Of a stretch of 40,190 nucleotides of DNA, positions 9,040 to 18,028 are shown piece after piece. The notes under the pieces are model-generated. The model was not told the DNA's origin. It was given only the letters and a program-made list of their open reading frames with translations, and made no database searches. Each line of letters begins with the position of its first letter. Within the stretch, counting starts at the first letter, position 1. The translations under genes and the position numbers were made by a program. Source of the DNA: Ignavibacteria bacterium (GTDB lineage Bacteria > Bacteroidota > Ignavibacteria > Tepidaquicellales > Tepidaquicellaceae); assembly GCA_016783945.1 (NCBI GenBank), contig JADHVP010000019.1, forward strand, positions 1 through 40,190, written 5' to 3'.

Positions 9040-9780
9040 ATGGGTTTTTTTGAGCTGTTTACTCAAACCGGGACTTATATAAGTCTTGCTACACTCACCT
9101 TTATGGAAATCGTACTCGGTATTGATAATATTATTTTTATATCAATAGTCACGGGCAAGTTACCCGATGAGATTCAGGAAAAAGCAAGAGTAGTTGGTTT
9201 AACATTAGCTGTTCTATTCAGAATTATACTTCTTCTGTGTATCATATGGATAGCGGGATTGGTCGAACCGTTGTTTACAATATTCAATTTCGATGTTACG
9301 GGAAGAGATATAGTCTTAATAGGCGGTGGACTTTTCTTGATTACTAAAAGCACATTGGAGATTCATTCTAAGATCGAAGGTGGAGAAGTAGCTGAGGAAA
9401 AAAGAAGAGCGACAACAAGATTTGCAACAGTAATAATGCACATCATAATGCTCGACATAGTATTTTCTTTTGACTCGGTTATTACTGCTGTTGGATTAGT
9501 TAAACATGTTGCGATTATGATTATTGCGATTCTTTTATCTCTTGTAGTAATGATAGCTTTTGCTAAAAAAGTAAGCCACTTTGTTAACAAAAATCCAACC
9601 ATTACTATGCTTGCACTGGCGTTTCTTTTAATGATAGGTCTGCTGCTGTTTGCAGAAGGATTCCATATAGAAGTACCAAAAGGTTATGTCTATTTTGCAA
9701 TGGCATTCTCGGTTTTTGTTGAACTGCTAAATATGAAACTAAGGAAAAAAGCTAAATCGCGAGTGTTAAAGGATCAATAA
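9040..9780 (+). CDS. TerC-family integral membrane protein
   Basis: About seven hydrophobic segments span the 246 residues. The family's conserved acidic residues lie inside membrane segments: Glu23 and Asp29 (FMEIVLGIDNIIF), and Asp139 and Asp145 (IMLDIVFSFDSVITAVG). TerC proteins were named for tellurite resistance, and several are now linked to metal-ion, mainly manganese, export and loading of exported metalloproteins. The C terminus is short and basic (MKLRKKAKSRVLKDQ), without CBS domains. It lies 49 bp after the EF-G2 gene and is followed by a strong terminator, so the two probably form a transcription unit. Substrate is not readable from sequence. Confidence 0.88.
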   Translation: MGFFELFTQTGTYISLATLTFMEIVLGIDNIIFISIVTGKLPDEIQEKARVVGLTLAVLFRIILLLCIIWIAGLVEPLFTIFNFDVTGRDIVLIGGGLFLITKSTLEIHSKIEGGEVAEEKRRATTRFATVIMHIIMLDIVFSFDSVITAVGLVKHVAIMIIAILLSLVVMIAFAKKVSHFVNKNPTITMLALAFLLMIGLLLFAEGFHIEVPKGYVYFAMAFSVFVELLNMKLRKKAKSRVLKDQ

Positions 9781-9796
9781 AATGCAAGTGTACAAT

Positions 9797-9825
9797 AAAA
9801 AAATCCCCGGTAAGGGGATTTTTTT
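9797..9825. terminator. Bidirectional intrinsic terminator
   Basis: AATCCCC (9802-9808) pairs with GGGGATT (9814-9820) around loop GGTAA, flanked by an A-run and a T-run, so it works on both strands. It separates the convergent TerC gene (ends 9780) and the P-loop gene (ends 9852). Confidence 0.9.
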
Positions 9826-9851
9826 ATGCCTATTTAATAACTTCGTATTTA

Positions 9852-10565
9852 TTATTTACAATAAATTTCCCATAATCTGGTAAACACATCATCAAGAGCC
9901 GGTCCTAATGATTCGTCGTTATCAGTTTTAGAGGGCATGTTTTCGAATACAGCATACGGAACATCAACACCATTGATGTTAATATGTGTTGATGAATTTG
10001 CGGAGACCTCTTCCCAATCAGCTTCTTTGTACAGCTTTTCGAGTTTTTCATCAGGTAAACCGTGTTCTAATATGCTGTCCGGTTTTTCGGGATTGAATCT
10101 CTTTCGATTTTTTCTAAGTGACTCTTCGTAAGGTACGTTAACATAAACCAATGCAGCATTTTCGAGGAGTTCTTTTGAAAGGTGTTTAAAAGCTTCTTTG
10201 TATCCACCGTGTTCGCTTCCACGTGAAAACTCTATTAACCTTGTGACATCACCGCTTTCATTATCGCGGATACTTTTTTTATAATCGAGGCTTATACGTT
10301 CGATTAGCAAATGCCACATATATTCATGCAAGAAGTAACCGTCCGGTGTTGTATGAATTCTTGGTTTGTTCATAATCTTTTCCAGAATAGCATCTTCTTC
10401 GAACCATGTCCAGAGCATAGGGAAGTCATCTATCTCTACCATCTTACCTATATGAAATCTTTTTTTTCTATCTTCATCGTTTGTACGTTTTAGATAATCG
10501 ATTATTTCCGACTTTCCGGAAGCTGGTCTTCCTAAAAGAATGATCTTATCAATAATTTCTTTCAT
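9852..10565 (-). CDS. P-loop NTPase of unknown function, possibly a small-molecule kinase
   Basis: A Walker A motif is clear at the N terminus: IILLGRPASGKSEII (8-22). Further along, ALVYVNVPYEESLRKNRKR (138-156) resembles the region of nucleoside or sugar kinases where a strand is followed by an arginine-rich lid. EFSRGSEHGG (112-121) may contribute to the active site. There is no signal peptide or membrane segment; 237 residues. I know no characterised homologue, so a kinase role is inference. Its end faces the shared terminator with the TerC gene, and it is divergent from the prolyl oligopeptidase gene across 188 bp. Confidence 0.6.
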   Translation of the reverse strand: MKEIIDKIILLGRPASGKSEIIDYLKRTNDEDRKKRFHIGKMVEIDDFPMLWTWFEEDAILEKIMNKPRIHTTPDGYFLHEYMWHLLIERISLDYKKSIRDNESGDVTRLIEFSRGSEHGGYKEAFKHLSKELLENAALVYVNVPYEESLRKNRKRFNPEKPDSILEHGLPDEKLEKLYKEADWEEVSANSSTHININGVDVPYAVFENMPSKTDNDESLGPALDDVFTRLWEIYCK

Positions 10566-10753
10566 TTGATTGTTTATTATTAGTAAAAATAAATTTGTTA
10601 ATCAAAATACTAATTATAAAATTATAACTCTATGTTCAAAAAGAATGGAATCTGTAAATCTGATCTTTCAAATTTATTCTACTTAGTTTAGTGAAGTTGA
10701 AATTCTTTTTTCTTATTTTCAATTATCTGTTCACAAAATAATCTTATCAAACC

Positions 10754-12874
10754 ATGAAAAAAATTATAATACTTATAGTTTTCTTTTTCTTAACAAATAG
10801 TACTGAAATTTCTTTTTGCCAAACAAAGATTAAATATCCCGAAACTAAAAAGGTTCCTCACATAGATAATTATTTTGGAATCGATGTACCCGACCCTTAC
10901 AGGTGGTTAGAGGATATGGAATCACCGGAAGTGAAGGAGTGGGTTGATGTTCAGAATGAAGTTACTTTTGATTATTTGGAAAGCATTCCATACAGAGAAA
11001 AAATAAAAGAGAGATTGACTGAGCTATGGGATTACCCAAGGTATTCCGCACCTTTTAAATCCGGAGAAAATTTCTTTTTTTATAAGAATGATGGCTTGCA
11101 AAATCAAAGTGTTGTTTACATCCAAAAAGATCTGAATTCCGAACCTGAAGTATTTATAGACCCGAATAAATTCTCGGAAGACGGAACGGTTGCTCTTTCA
11201 ACTCTATCTGCTTCGAAAGATGGCAAGTATGTTGTTTATGGAATGTCGAATGCCGGTTCCGATTGGGTAGAATTTTTTGTTATAGATATTGAAAGTAAAA
11301 AACAGTTGAAGGATCATATCAAGTGGGTAAAATTTTCGGGAGCTTCGTGGTATAGGGATGGATTTTATTATAAAAGGTTCGATAAACCGGAAGAAGGAAA
11401 AGAGTTAATCTCAAAGAATGATAATCAAAAGGTATATTTCCATAGAGTTGGAACAGATCAGAGTGAGGACGTTTTGGTTTATGAAGACCCGGAGCACCCG
11501 AATAGATTTTTTTATATTTCCCCATCTGAAGATGAAAGATATTTATATTTAAGCATTTCTGAAAAAGGTGAGAATGGAAATTCTATTTATTTTCGAGATA
11601 ACCGGAAAGCGGATCTCGATTGGCACCCCATTGTCGAGGGTTTTGAATATGACTACTGGGTTGTAAACAATATTGATGATGAAATATTTATTATAACGAA
11701 TAAGAATGCCCCAAAAAGAAAATTAGTAAAGCTTAATCCAAATCAGTCTCAGATAATATTTGAAGATGTCATTCCTGAAAAAGTAGACGTACTCTCAGAT
11801 GTAACTTTAGCGAGGAATAAATTCATAGCTACCTATTTAAAAGATGCAAGCGATCACATATTTGTGTATGATGTACATGGGAATCTTCTCGAAGAGATCA
11901 AACTTCCGACACTTGGTTCAGTCTATGGTTTCCGGGGAAAAAAAGAAGACAATGAGTTGTTTTATACATTTACATCTTACACACACCCATCTACAATTTA
12001 TAAATATAATGTTGACGAAGGTAAATCGGAACTCTATCGAAAAACAGAGGCGAAATATAATCCTGATGATTATGAAACCAAACAAGTCTTTTTTGAAAGT
12101 AAAGACGGTACAAAGGTTCCGATGTTCATTGTTAACAAAAAAGGTATCAAGTTAGATGGAAACAATCCAACATTGCTATACGGTTACGGAGGTTTCAATA
12201 TAAGTTTTACTCCTCATTTTGAGTCTTCTCTTTTGGTATTTCTTGAAAACGGGGGTGTATATGCTTTAGCGAATCTTCGCGGGGGTGGTGAGTATGGTGA
12301 AGAATGGCACAAAGCGGGGATGGTTCTTAATAAGCAAAATGTATTTGATGATTTCATTTCTGCTGCTGAATATCTTATCGAGAATAAATATACTTCTCCT
12401 GAAAAACTTGCAATAGAAGGTGGCTCAAACGGAGGCTTACTCGTTGGTGCTGTTATGACTCAAAGACCTGAACTGTTTAAAGTTGCTTTACCCGGAAAAG
12501 GTGTGCTGGATATGTTAAGATTTCATGAATATACAATCGGCTGGGCATGGATTACTGAATACGGTACGAGCGAGGACTCTGTTCAGTTCAGGAACTTACT
12601 TTCTTATTCCCCATTGCAAAATCTTAAAGATGGTGTAAACTATCCTGCAACTTTAGTGACGACTTCAGACCATGATGATAGGGTTGTTCCTATGCATTCG
12701 TATAAATACATTGCAACTTTGCAGGAAAAACAGGCTGGCGATGCTCCCGTACTATTAAGAGTTGAAACAAATACAGGTCATGGATTCGGTAAACCATTAA
12801 GTAAGATAATAGATGTAGAAACTGATATATGGTCGTTTGTTTTTTCTAACTTAGGGATGAATCCTTCTTATTGA
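10754..12874 (+). CDS. Prolyl oligopeptidase (family S9A), exported
   Basis: A serine peptidase that cuts after proline in short peptides. The protein begins with a signal peptide (about residues 1-22, ending at FCQ), so it is likely periplasmic. The N-terminal YPETKKVPHIDNYFGIDVPDPYRWLED stretch (split here around residues 28-54) is the family's signature, followed by a seven-bladed propeller and an alpha/beta-hydrolase domain. The catalytic serine is Ser558 in GGSNGGLL, the aspartate is in SDHDDRV (638-644), and the histidine is His676 in TGHGFGKP. The 706-residue length is normal. Its last 7 bases overlap the end of the convergent selU gene. Confidence 0.95.
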   Translation: MKKIIILIVFFFLTNSTEISFCQTKIKYPETKKVPHIDNYFGIDVPDPYRWLEDMESPEVKEWVDVQNEVTFDYLESIPYREKIKERLTELWDYPRYSAPFKSGENFFFYKNDGLQNQSVVYIQKDLNSEPEVFIDPNKFSEDGTVALSTLSASKDGKYVVYGMSNAGSDWVEFFVIDIESKKQLKDHIKWVKFSGASWYRDGFYYKRFDKPEEGKELISKNDNQKVYFHRVGTDQSEDVLVYEDPEHPNRFFYISPSEDERYLYLSISEKGENGNSIYFRDNRKADLDWHPIVEGFEYDYWVVNNIDDEIFIITNKNAPKRKLVKLNPNQSQIIFEDVIPEKVDVLSDVTLARNKFIATYLKDASDHIFVYDVHGNLLEEIKLPTLGSVYGFRGKKEDNELFYTFTSYTHPSTIYKYNVDEGKSELYRKTEAKYNPDDYETKQVFFESKDGTKVPMFIVNKKGIKLDGNNPTLLYGYGGFNISFTPHFESSLLVFLENGGVYALANLRGGGEYGEEWHKAGMVLNKQNVFDDFISAAEYLIENKYTSPEKLAIEGGSNGGLLVGAVMTQRPELFKVALPGKGVLDMLRFHEYTIGWAWITEYGTSEDSVQFRNLLSYSPLQNLKDGVNYPATLVTTSDHDDRVVPMHSYKYIATLQEKQAGDAPVLLRVETNTGHGFGKPLSKIIDVETDIWSFVFSNLGMNPSY

Positions 12875-14043
12875 TTATTAAGGTATTCAATAAGTTCTTT
12901 CGCGGCTTTATCAATATTATCCGAGTTAACGATTAGCAGGGGATTCTTAGGTTTTTCTTTGTATCGAATATCATAATATTTATTAATCATAATCTCGGTA
13001 AATTCATTCACGTTACCTGACTGCAATTTTGTTAGAAGATCATCATAAACAGGGTTGCTTAATTGCTGACGGAAAAATCTTTCGCTTTTCATAAATATTT
13101 TTTTCATCTCAGGAATTCCCTCGTTGTCATTACCAAAATAATCTTTCACAATCCTTTCGATTCTATTATTAAAACTGCATTCTACTCTGATAGTCGGGGC
13201 AAGCTGCAATTTTTCATACAATGGTATGGGAATTAAAAAGTCACCAACTTTTTTACTTTCACTCTCAATAAGAAAAGTATTATGATTTGGAAAGTATTTA
13301 TTATTCATTACGATTTGTGAAAAGATATTATTTTCAAATGCGCTTTGATTTGCAACAGGTGTATAGTTTTTAATTTTATAAGGTACGAAACCAAACAATG
13401 ACGAGAAATGCCTTGCTGCCAGTTCAAGATCTATAACAGGAAAATTATTCACAACAGCTTTTATTATTTCCGTTTTTCCGGAACCGGTTAAGCCAGATAG
13501 CTCGATTAAATCATACAAAAATTCCTGTTTGGAAAAAAACTCGAAAACTTTATTCCTATATGATTTAAATCCTTCAAGTAGTGTTGCAGGTTTATATCCC
13601 AGGTCGCATACCATTTTAGCGAGATAACTGCTCCTGCCTCCACCACGCCAGCAGTTAACGAGAATATTTTTGTCAGCGGCTTTATTTTTTTTCAGGAAGA
13701 GTTTAAGAGATTCTTCTTTTGGTTCAGCATATTCTAAAGCGAGTTTTAAAGCAGCCATTTTTGAATATTTTTTATAGATCAAACCTACATTATGCCTCTC
13801 TTCTGTGCTAAGTACCGGAAAGTTTTCAGAAAAAGGGATAGACGAATTATCATATTCTTTTTCAGAGCGGGTGTCAATCAATAAGAAATTATTTTCAGTA
13901 GTAATGATATTCAGTAACTCATTTATATCGATGCAAGACCAGTTGTACTGCTCAATGATTGATTTTAACGTTGGGATTTTCTCTAAATCAAAAGTTCTGA
14001 CATACTTGAATAGTTCTTCCTTATTTCCCGGAACTGTTACCAT
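12868..14043 (-). CDS. selU: tRNA 2-selenouridine synthase (SelU/MnmH)
   Basis: The enzyme replaces sulfur by selenium in the wobble 2-thiouridine of certain tRNAs, using selenophosphate. Two modules are visible: a rhodanese domain with active cysteine Cys131 in NCWRGGGRSS, and a C-terminal P-loop domain with GLTGSGKT (184-191). The first ~40 residues extend ahead of the rhodanese core (KSIIEQYNWSCIDINEL). At 391 residues it is slightly longer than the E. coli enzyme. Its start overlaps the stop of selD by one base (TAATG), implying coupled translation with the gene that supplies its substrate. Confidence 0.95.
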   Translation of the reverse strand: MVTVPGNKEELFKYVRTFDLEKIPTLKSIIEQYNWSCIDINELLNIITTENNFLLIDTRSEKEYDNSSIPFSENFPVLSTEERHNVGLIYKKYSKMAALKLALEYAEPKEESLKLFLKKNKAADKNILVNCWRGGGRSSYLAKMVCDLGYKPATLLEGFKSYRNKVFEFFSKQEFLYDLIELSGLTGSGKTEIIKAVVNNFPVIDLELAARHFSSLFGFVPYKIKNYTPVANQSAFENNIFSQIVMNNKYFPNHNTFLIESESKKVGDFLIPIPLYEKLQLAPTIRVECSFNNRIERIVKDYFGNDNEGIPEMKKIFMKSERFFRQQLSNPVYDDLLTKLQSGNVNEFTEIMINKYYDIRYKEKPKNPLLIVNSDNIDKAAKELIEYLNNQ

Positions 14044-15113
14044 TATCGAAAATCAAAAATGATTGTTCCCGGTTTTGTCTCCTTAGTCGGGGATACAACC
14101 TCTCCGATTATTCGGGAATTATCATCACCGCAAGTATGCAGGTCTTTAAGGAGTGATTGTGATTTATTTTCTGGAACTGATATTAATAAACCTCCGGAAG
14201 TTTGTGGATCGTATACTATGTGTTCTTTTGTTTTATCGATTTGCCCTTCGTTGATAACAAAGTCTTTAGTATACTCTCTATTGGATTTATCACCTCGTGT
14301 CAGCAGGTTTTCCTTTATAGCCAATTCAGCACCGTTTAATATCGGGAGTTCATTGGTTTTTATTTTTATGATTACATTACTCGCTTGAGCCATTTGCATT
14401 GCGTGTCCTGCTAATCCAAATCCTGTCACATCTGTACAAGCGGTTGCCTCGGCTCTTATCATTGCCTCCGAAGCACACTTGTTAAGTCTTGTCATGGATT
14501 TAACAAGCTCAGTATAAACTCCATCGTCAAGTTTATCGTATTTTATAGAATTATTCAACAGTCCCGTACCGAGTGCTTTTGTGAGAATCAGTGCATCTCC
14601 TGCTTTTGCTTTATCATTGCCTTTGACATGGGCAGGATTAACGGTACCGGTTACAGATAGACCGTAAACGATTGTAGGAATATCAATCGAATGTCCACCA
14701 ATAATAACGCAATCATCTTCGCTCGCTTTCTCCATACCACCGCGGAGGATTTCTTTTAAAATGTTAATATCTTCCTTTTGAGGAAATGCTACTATATTTA
14801 ATGCACTCAGTGGAACTCCTCCCATAGCATAAACATCGCTCATTGCATTCGCGGCTGCAATTTGTCCGAACGTGAAAGGATCATCGACTACGGGAGTAAA
14901 AAAATCCGTAGTATGTATTAACGCCAGGTTATGACCTAATTTATATACACCGGCGTCATCTTTTCCTGAAAAGCCAACCAGAACGTTTTCATTAGTGACC
15001 CATTTAATACTCTTTAGAGCATCGGATAAAATGTACGGGAAGATTTTAGCAGCACAGCCTGCTGATGTAACCATCTGTGTTAAACGTATTTTTTTATTAT
15101 CCATAATACTCAA
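14043..15113 (-). CDS. selD: Selenide, water dikinase (selenophosphate synthase)
   Basis: SelD makes selenophosphate from selenide and ATP. The N-terminal catalytic loop is TSAGCAAKIFPYIL, with Cys20 and Lys23 at the positions of the essential Cys/Sec and Lys; the second cysteine of the E. coli GCGCK loop is alanine here. Glycine-rich ATP-site segments follow (VIIGGHSIDIP, CTDVTGFGLAGHAMQM, DPQTSGGLLISVP). The 356-residue length is normal. Met4 is an alternative start. Neither selA nor selB is in the window, so only the tRNA-modification use of selenium is supported here. The gene is first in a two-gene operon with selU. Confidence 0.95.
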   Translation of the reverse strand: MSIMDNKKIRLTQMVTSAGCAAKIFPYILSDALKSIKWVTNENVLVGFSGKDDAGVYKLGHNLALIHTTDFFTPVVDDPFTFGQIAAANAMSDVYAMGGVPLSALNIVAFPQKEDINILKEILRGGMEKASEDDCVIIGGHSIDIPTIVYGLSVTGTVNPAHVKGNDKAKAGDALILTKALGTGLLNNSIKYDKLDDGVYTELVKSMTRLNKCASEAMIRAEATACTDVTGFGLAGHAMQMAQASNVIIKIKTNELPILNGAELAIKENLLTRGDKSNREYTKDFVINEGQIDKTKEHIVYDPQTSGGLLISVPENKSQSLLKDLHTCGDDNSRIIGEVVSPTKETKPGTIIFDFR

Positions 15114-15433
15114 CCTAATTAATCTAAAAATTAATAAAAAAGTAAATATTGTTCACTTTATGATATATTTTTATAAAAAATAATTTTATCTTGTGAAATG
15201 TAATATGAGGTTTTCAAAAACTTTTTCTCCGTTATTAATTTATAATTTACAATTTCCAATTTTCAGTCAATTTTTAATTTTCAAAGAATCAATAAAATAT
15301 AGGTATACTATTATATGATAAAAAAATATTTTTTAAAAATTGTTCATTGTAAATTCATTAAAAATCAAAAATTGAAAATTATATCTATATATTAAGTGCA
15401 CATTTTCCAGACGAACCATAATTAATTTTTGAA
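15114..15433. other. AT-rich intergenic stretch with a degenerate inverted repeat
   Basis: No gene is seen. Two AT-rich arms, about 15233-15283 and 15333-15378, are imperfect reverse complements built from TTTACAATT and AATTTTCAA words. A similar AT-rich inverted repeat lies at 34162-34376. This DNA must contain the divergent promoters of selD and the ClC gene, but I could not identify either with confidence. Confidence 0.4.
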
Positions 15434-17506
15434 TTGAAAGAATTTCCCTTTAAGAATTTATATACACGCCTTACACGAAGAACGTTAACTCTTTTTGAGC
15501 GTGCTAAGCTGACAGAGTACACTTTTATGATAGTCATAGCGATTGTTATAGGATTGCTCGCCGGATTTGCTGCGGTTGGTATTACTTCTCTCATAAAACT
15601 TCTCTCAAATCTGTCATTTCCCGGGGCGGGAAATCTGCTTGAAAATATAAAAGATGCTCCCTGGTATTTAAAAATTCTTGTACCTGTAATCGGGGGATTA
15701 ATAGTAGGACCGATAATTTATTTTCTTGCACCGGAAGCAAAAGGTCATGGTGTACCCGAAGTTATGCAGGCTATTTTATTGAAAGGCGGTAAGATAAGAC
15801 CGAGAGTTGCTCTTGTAAAAGCTATAGCGTCTACAATAACTATTGGAACGGGCGGTTCGGTCGGAAGGGAAGGTCCTATCATTCAAATTGGTTCGAGTTT
15901 AGGTTCTACAATAGGGCAATTCTTCAAGCTGCCGAGTAACAGGCTTAAAACACTCGTAGGGTGTGGTGCTGCCGCGGGAATTGCTGCGGCTTTCAATGCA
16001 CCGGTTGCCGGTGCCCTGTTTGCAATGGAAATTATTCTTATGGAATTCACCGCTGCACAGTTTTCACCGATTGTTATATCTTCTGTAATGGCGACAGTAG
16101 TTTCACATTCGCTGGAAGGGGATTTCGCTGCTTTCCAGGTTCCTGCTTATTCTCTTGTATCTCCTTACGAATTGATATTTTATTTTATTCTTGGTCTGAT
16201 TGCCGGGTTAGTTTCGTTTCTGTTTATTAAAACTCTTTATTATTCCGAAGACTTCTTCGAGAATAGATTTCCTATCCCGGATTATTTCAAACCAGCGGTT
16301 GGAGGATTTGGTTTAGGAATGTTAGCGTTATATTTTCCTGAAATACTGGGCATCGGTTATAATTCGATGGACGATGCTCTGCACGGCAACATGCTCTGGT
16401 ATTTTGCTTTTGCTTTAATCTTTATGAAAATCCTCGCAACTTCTGTAACTCTCGGCTCGGGAGGTTCGGGAGGTATTTTTGCGCCTTCGTTGTTTATGGG
16501 TGCAACGCTGGGATGTTTCTTTGGTGGATTTGTTCATACTTATTTTCCTGAAATATCCGCAGACGCAGGAGCTTATGCTCTCGTCGCAATGGGAGGCTTG
16601 GTAGCGGGTACTACACGCGCTCCCATAACAGCCATCATAATCGTTTTCGAGTTAACGGGTAATTACCATATCATTCTTCCTTTGATGATAACATGCATTA
16701 CGAGTACGATTCTTTCGACCAAACTTTCACGTGAATCGATTTACACACTCAAGCTTCTGCTCAGAAACATTGGTATAAAAGAGGGTGCGGAAATAAATAT
16801 CATGAAATCGATTTTTGTTAAAGAGGTCTACACAAATAAATATGGTTCCGTTTTTATAACGGATAATTTCCAAAAGGTTGTTAATCGTTTTATCTCGGGA
16901 AGGGGAGTGGAGTTTCCCGTTGTGGATTCTCACGGGCGCCTGCATTCCGTAATTTCAATCAATGACATCAAAGAGCTTTTGTTTGATAAAGACGCACTGA
17001 CGAATATATTAATCGCCGGTGATTTTTCGACAAAAGATATCGAAGCATTAACACCCGATGACAACTGCGAGACTGCATTAGACAAGATGAGGTATTACAA
17101 TGTAGCTGGTATTCCGGTTGTCGACAGTCTTAAATCGAAAAAGCTACTTGGGATGATATGGAGGAAAGATATCAGCGATGCCTACCAGGAAGAGATAGAA
17201 CGAAGGGAAATCACATCGAGCCTTGCGAGTAAGATAACGATGAGGCAGGAAGAAACGCAGGTACAATTCCATGAGGGTTATTCTATTGCCGAAATAGCAC
17301 CGCCGAAATCTTTCATAGGCAGGTCTATAAGCTCATTGAACATAAGAACCAAATACGGTGTGGATGTTCTTTCTATAAAGACAAAAGAAAAACGCGGTGA
17401 TAAAATAACTGCTATACCCAGCCCTAATTATGTTATAAATGAGGAGGATACGCTTGTAGTTGCAGGTGAGATAAAGAATATTAATCATTTGAAGACGCTG
17501 GATTAG
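15434..17506 (+). CDS. clcA: ClC-type chloride/proton exchanger with CBS and TrkA-C domains
   Basis: The membrane part (about residues 30-440) carries the ClC ion-path motifs: GHGVPEV (104-110), GREGP (144-148) with gating glutamate Glu146, and GSGGSGGIFAP in the second half. The glutamate marks exchangers rather than pure channels. A cytoplasmic tail follows with a CBS pair (about 460-590) and a TrkA-C domain (about 614-690), an arrangement known in bacterial ClC proteins and thought to sense nucleotides or ions. Translation starts at TTG: an in-frame stop at 15419 rules out a longer frame with ATG, and the next ATG (15527) would cut into the first helix. The final ~38 codons are repeated three times downstream, in 17868-19371. 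Confidence 0.93.
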   Translation: MKEFPFKNLYTRLTRRTLTLFERAKLTEYTFMIVIAIVIGLLAGFAAVGITSLIKLLSNLSFPGAGNLLENIKDAPWYLKILVPVIGGLIVGPIIYFLAPEAKGHGVPEVMQAILLKGGKIRPRVALVKAIASTITIGTGGSVGREGPIIQIGSSLGSTIGQFFKLPSNRLKTLVGCGAAAGIAAAFNAPVAGALFAMEIILMEFTAAQFSPIVISSVMATVVSHSLEGDFAAFQVPAYSLVSPYELIFYFILGLIAGLVSFLFIKTLYYSEDFFENRFPIPDYFKPAVGGFGLGMLALYFPEILGIGYNSMDDALHGNMLWYFAFALIFMKILATSVTLGSGGSGGIFAPSLFMGATLGCFFGGFVHTYFPEISADAGAYALVAMGGLVAGTTRAPITAIIIVFELTGNYHIILPLMITCITSTILSTKLSRESIYTLKLLLRNIGIKEGAEINIMKSIFVKEVYTNKYGSVFITDNFQKVVNRFISGRGVEFPVVDSHGRLHSVISINDIKELLFDKDALTNILIAGDFSTKDIEALTPDDNCETALDKMRYYNVAGIPVVDSLKSKKLLGMIWRKDISDAYQEEIERREITSSLASKITMRQEETQVQFHEGYSIAEIAPPKSFIGRSISSLNIRTKYGVDVLSIKTKEKRGDKITAIPSPNYVINEEDTLVVAGEIKNINHLKTLD

Positions 17507-17558
17507 AATATAGAGTGTTTCTTTCTCGCAACGAAGCAGGGCTTCATTGTGAGTTAAA
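17506..17558. repeat. 53-bp ClC-gene tail, copy 1
   Basis: The 53 bases after the ClC stop codon align without gaps to 17981-18033 after the first downstream copy of the ClC end. Both begin GAATATAGA and end GAGTTAAA, next to the stop codon of an inverted toxin-antitoxin gene. The tail is part of the duplicated unit. Confidence 0.65.
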
Positions 17559-17777
17559 TTATTTTTGCTCTCGTTTTGATATTAAATGTTTCGTGAAATC
17601 ATCGAATACAGAATTATCAATGCTTTCCCATGCACCAGCAAAAGACAGTATTTTATTCTTTGCAGATTTTTTATCGTCAATCTTATTTATAAAATTAAGT
17701 AATTCATCTAACTTATCAGCGGATAACTTCTCAATACGTCGAATTATTTTTTTCCTGTCAACTTTTTCTTTTATCAT
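17559..17777 (-). CDS. Orphan antitoxin-like protein, 72 residues
   Basis: The helical N-terminal half (KLSADKLDELLNFINKI, 17-33) and the C-terminal ILSFAGAW...FDDFTKHL...R pattern (43-70) match small antitoxins that in Bacteroidetes-type genomes usually precede a PIN-domain (VapC) toxin. Here no toxin follows: 53 bp after the stop comes the end of the ClC gene. It is therefore either an orphan antitoxin or a solitary regulator. The first 29 codons and the upstream region are duplicated almost exactly at 19101-19276. The upstream 60 bp are shared with the MntA/HepT module as well, so they may carry the promoter. The family call rests on pattern memory. Confidence 0.6.
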   Translation of the reverse strand: MIKEKVDRKKIIRRIEKLSADKLDELLNFINKIDDKKSAKNKILSFAGAWESIDNSVFDDFTKHLISKREQK

Positions 17778-17807
17778 TACGATTTAAGTTAATTAAATAT
17801 TGGTTCT

Positions 17808-17980
17808 AAATTTATTCGTTTTAAGCACAAGATTAAAGTACAAAGAATATTTTTTTTAAGAAACAAAACGCGAGATAAAATAACAGCTATACCGAGCCCG
17901 ATGTATATTATTAATGAGGAGTATACACTTGTGTTTGCAGGGGAGATAAAGAATATTAATCATTTGAAGACGCTGGATTA
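17808..17980 (+). pseudogene. ClC gene 3'-end copy 1 with 60-bp leader
   Basis: A 60-bp AT-rich leader (17808-17867) is followed by a 113-bp copy of the last ~38 codons of the ClC gene (17868-17980), ending at its stop codon. Relative to the resident gene it has a one-base deletion (GCGGTGAT becomes GCGAGAT) and the change CCTAATTAT to CCGATGTAT. Both changes are shared with copies 2 and 3, so the copies are closer to each other than to the resident gene. Confidence 0.85.
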
Positions 17981-18028
17981 GAATATAGAATACTATTTTC
18001 CTATAACCAAGCCCCGATTCGTTGCGAG

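Noticed and set aside
11844-12155. A 103-codon frame inside the prolyl oligopeptidase gene
   Set aside because: It overlaps a well-supported gene on the same strand and its product is compositionally odd.
17381-17558. A VapC-type toxin gene partner for the antitoxin downstream on the minus strand
   Set aside because: The space is occupied by the ClC gene end and its tail; no PIN-like acidic motifs are found in any frame.
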